Assembly: GCF_029892105.1 (NCBI RefSeq)
Contig: NZ_JARZAJ010000040.1
Span: 1-59,281 of the forward strand
Source of the DNA: Kitasatospora sp. GP82
GTDB taxonomy: Bacteria; Actinomycetota; Actinomycetes; Streptomycetales; Streptomycetaceae
Length of the DNA: 59,281 nucleotides
Direction: 5' to 3'
Position numbers and translations under genes: made by a program. Shown in pieces: positions 57,373 to 59,281 of the stretch. Every line of letters starts with the position of its first letter. Position 1 is the stretch's first letter. The notes below the pieces were generated by a model, which was given only the letters and a program-made list of their open reading frames with translations, made no database searches and had not been told where the DNA came from.

Positions 57373-57568
57373 GGCCGGATGAACTCGGCCCGCCCAGGGG
57401 GTCGTACGACCTGCTGCCGCGCGACCCGGACGCGCTGCAATGGTCATACGACTTCCGAAACCACGTCTCGGCCTGACAGGATCTGCCCAACCAAATCATT
57501 ACGCCCAGTGCTGCCCTGCGCACCAAGTGTGATTATCTGTTCGGAAACTGACCGAGGAAGCGGCCGAG

Positions 57569-58861
57569 TTGAACCTCATGCGCTGGAGCGCCCGGCTCAC
57601 CGGAGCCCCGTGGCGCACCGCTCCCATCACCCCGCCCGCCGACCCGGTCACCGTCCCAGGGCCGCGCGACCCCAGTGCGACACCCGGCCTGCTCGACCCG
57701 CGCGACATCCACGAGCTGTACGACCTCAGAGACGTACTCGCCCGCCTCCCCGCACCGGTCGCCGTCACCTACGGCCCGCTGCACCAGCTCGGCTACGCCA
57801 ACCGCGCGTACCGCGAACTCTTCGGCGAACGCACCGGCGGGCTGCCCGCCTGCGAGGCCCTGCCCGAACTCGCCACTCTCGGGGTCCTTCCGCTGATGGA
57901 CCAGGTCATCCGCAGCGGCCGACCGCGCAGCGTCAAGGCGCGCTGCATCCTCGGCCTCGGCGGCAATCGCTACTACAACATCTCCTGCGTCCCGCTGGGT
58001 GGTGAAGAAGAAGAGGAATCAGGGCCTCCGGTCGGCGTCCTCATCTTCGCCGCCGAAGTCACCGACCAGGTCCAGGCCGCGGCCCGCCTCCGTGAAGCCG
58101 AACGCCGCCAGCGCGAGGCCGCCGTCACCCTGCAACGCAGCCTCCTGCCGCAGAAGCTCGAACAGCCCGCCGACCTCCACGTCGCCGCCACCTACCAGCC
58201 CGGCGGCGCCGACGCAGCAGTCGGCGGTGACTGGTACGACGTCATCGGCCTCGGCGGCGGCCGGACCGCGCTGGTGATCGGCGACGTCATGGGCCGAGGA
58301 CTGCGCGCCGCCGCCGTCATGGGCCAGCTGCGCACGGCGGTCCGCGCGTACGCCCGCCTGGACCTCCCTCCCCACGAGGTCATGTGCCTGCTCGACGGAC
58401 TTGCCATGGAGATCGACGCCAACCAGATCGCCACCTGCACCTATGCCATCTGGGACCCGGCCCCGGGCGCCCTTCTCTACGCCTCCGCCGGCCACCTTCC
58501 CCTGCTGCTCCGCTGCCCCGACGGCACCGTCCTTCGCGGTGAGGAACAGAACGGGCCACCCCTCGGCACCGGTGGCGGCGCCCACCACTCCCACACCCTC
58601 CGCCTGCTGCCGGGCACCACGGGCGTCCTCTACACGGACGGCCTGGTCGAACGCCGGGACGAGGACATCGACGAGGGCCTCGACCTGCTCGCCCGAACCC
58701 TTGGCGGAGCCATCGGAGACCCCGAGATCGTCTGCGCCCGCCTGCTCCGCGCCATGGGCGTCACCTCCGAGCACGACGACGACGTCGCGGTACTCGCCTT
58801 CCACGTACCAGCGGCCCCGGCCCTCGATCCGTCCCTTGACTCGGCTGTCGTGGAGGTCTAG
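57569..58861 (+). CDS. PAS-PP2C (SpoIIE-type) phosphatase
   Basis: 430 residues. N-terminal PAS-like domain (DVLARLPAPVAVTYGPLHQL, GYANRAYRELFGERTGGLPA), a short coiled coil (AARLREAERRQREAAVTLQR), then the SpoIIE domain: LLPQKLEQPADLHVAATYQP, AAVGGDWYDVIGL, LVIGDVMGRGLRAAAVMGQL, LYASAGHLPLLLRC, GVLYTDGLVERRDEDIDEGL. Metal-ligand Asp residues are present. TTG 57569 with GAGGAAG upstream; ATG 57578 is an alternative. It follows NDH-2 after 196 bp, as in S. coelicolor. Confidence 0.88.
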   Translation: MNLMRWSARLTGAPWRTAPITPPADPVTVPGPRDPSATPGLLDPRDIHELYDLRDVLARLPAPVAVTYGPLHQLGYANRAYRELFGERTGGLPACEALPELATLGVLPLMDQVIRSGRPRSVKARCILGLGGNRYYNISCVPLGGEEEEESGPPVGVLIFAAEVTDQVQAAARLREAERRQREAAVTLQRSLLPQKLEQPADLHVAATYQPGGADAAVGGDWYDVIGLGGGRTALVIGDVMGRGLRAAAVMGQLRTAVRAYARLDLPPHEVMCLLDGLAMEIDANQIATCTYAIWDPAPGALLYASAGHLPLLLRCPDGTVLRGEEQNGPPLGTGGGAHHSHTLRLLPGTTGVLYTDGLVERRDEDIDEGLDLLARTLGGAIGDPEIVCARLLRAMGVTSEHDDDVAVLAFHVPAAPALDPSLDSAVVEV

Positions 58862-59281
58862 TGTTCTCCGAGCTGCCTGGCAGGGAGCACCGGACACGCA
58901 TCGGCGCGGACGGTCCCGGGGTAGCCAATCCTTTGAAACACCATTTCTTCTCTCCGTGCTGAGCTGTGCCTTGTCGCGTCTCAGTGCGAATTGCCGTCTG
59001 CGTGTTTCCGGATTGCAGCCGGATTCGCTTTGTGAAGCGGGGATCGGCTAAGGTTCGAAGCGTCGGAGAGGCCGTCAGGCCGGTTCCGACAAAGCCTCCT
59101 GAAGGCCGGGAAGCGTGAAAGACGGTCAGAGAGATCTGATAGAGTCGGAAACGCCGAAAGGCCGAAGGAAAGCGAGTCGGGTGAGTGAAACTCCGGAAAA
59201 CGGAGCGGAAAACATCTGATAAGCTGGAAACACGAAAGAACGAAGCGCCCGGAGGGCCCGCTGGAAGGCGGCTCGAAGGAA
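58862..59281 (+). promoter_or_regulatory. Probable rRNA operon promoter/leader region
   Basis: Two copies of ATCTGATA(A/G)...GGAAAC (59134-59152 and 59214-59231) contain -10 boxes TAGAGT and TAAGCT. An earlier TAAGGT is at 59049-59054. The following GAACGAAGCGCCCGGAGGG resembles streptomycete rrn leaders that precede 16S. No coding ORF is credible. The 16S gene itself must lie beyond the window, so this is an inference. Confidence 0.65.

Overview
The window is chromosomal DNA from a streptomycete (Streptomyces or a close relative such as Kitasatospora). The evidence is a very high G+C content with codons ending in G or C, GTG and TTG starts with GGAGG-type ribosome binding sites, a conservon (sensor kinase, roadblock, DUF742, GTPase, two P450s), a DUF397 protein, many MocR/TetR/XRE regulators, and streptomycete-type intergenic repeats. 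From memory, the order trmB, TPR sporulation regulator, Asn-synthase-like protein, large sigma factor with a membrane/NPCBM tail, AtrA-like TetR, NDH-2, PP2C follows the S. coelicolor SCO4111-SCO4120 region.

Layout. 1-2.1 kb: tail of a sulfonate/nitrate-type ABC transporter and an F420-type flavin oxidoreductase. 2.4-8.6 kb: VOC protein, a beta-phosphoglucomutase/GH65 phosphorylase pair, and a secreted sedolisin. 8.7-15.5 kb: PoxB-like enzyme, membrane protein, DUF397 gene with a G9 tract, XRE-cupin regulator with a small DUF6126-like protein, MocR regulator divergent from an AhpD-like protein, and a PEP-mutase-family enzyme. 15.7-25 kb: secreted beta-propeller protein, the conservon and a membrane PP2C phosphatase. 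25-31.8 kb: TetR regulator with an eroded hydrolase, tautomerase, a c-di-AMP riboswitch ahead of an M23 peptidase, a repeat cluster, a protein ending in a Glu-Ala microsatellite, an acetyltransferase, a sensor-domain protein and an eroded methyltransferase. 31.8-37.6 kb: membrane proteins, a tiny ORF with a perfect Shine-Dalgarno, initiator tRNA, PrsW protease, trmB and lhgO. 37.7-45.4 kb: Ro60/TROVE protein (rsr) with an upstream array of permuted tRNA-like Y RNAs, TPR regulator, degenerate Asn-synthase-like protein and universal stress protein.

45.57-51.23 kb is a 5.65-kb integrative element inserted in a DsbA/FrnE-type gene. Removing it at a TG dinucleotide restores an open CPWC protein. 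Joining its two ends gives a 50-bp attP of 20-bp inverted arms centred exactly on that TG. It carries a large serine integrase, a second small serine recombinase, an XRE-TPR regulator and four small overlapping ORFs, with no recognisable replication or transfer genes. 51.9-58.9 kb: membrane-tethered ECF sigma factor, AtrA-like regulator, NDH-2 whose apparent start codon is ATC, and a PAS-PP2C phosphatase. The last 400 bp look like the promoter/leader region of an rRNA operon lying beyond the window.

The most unusual signals are the Y-RNA array beside rsr, the compact integrative element with its palindromic control regions, and the 24-codon ORF behind a 15-nt perfect complement of the 16S rRNA 3' end.
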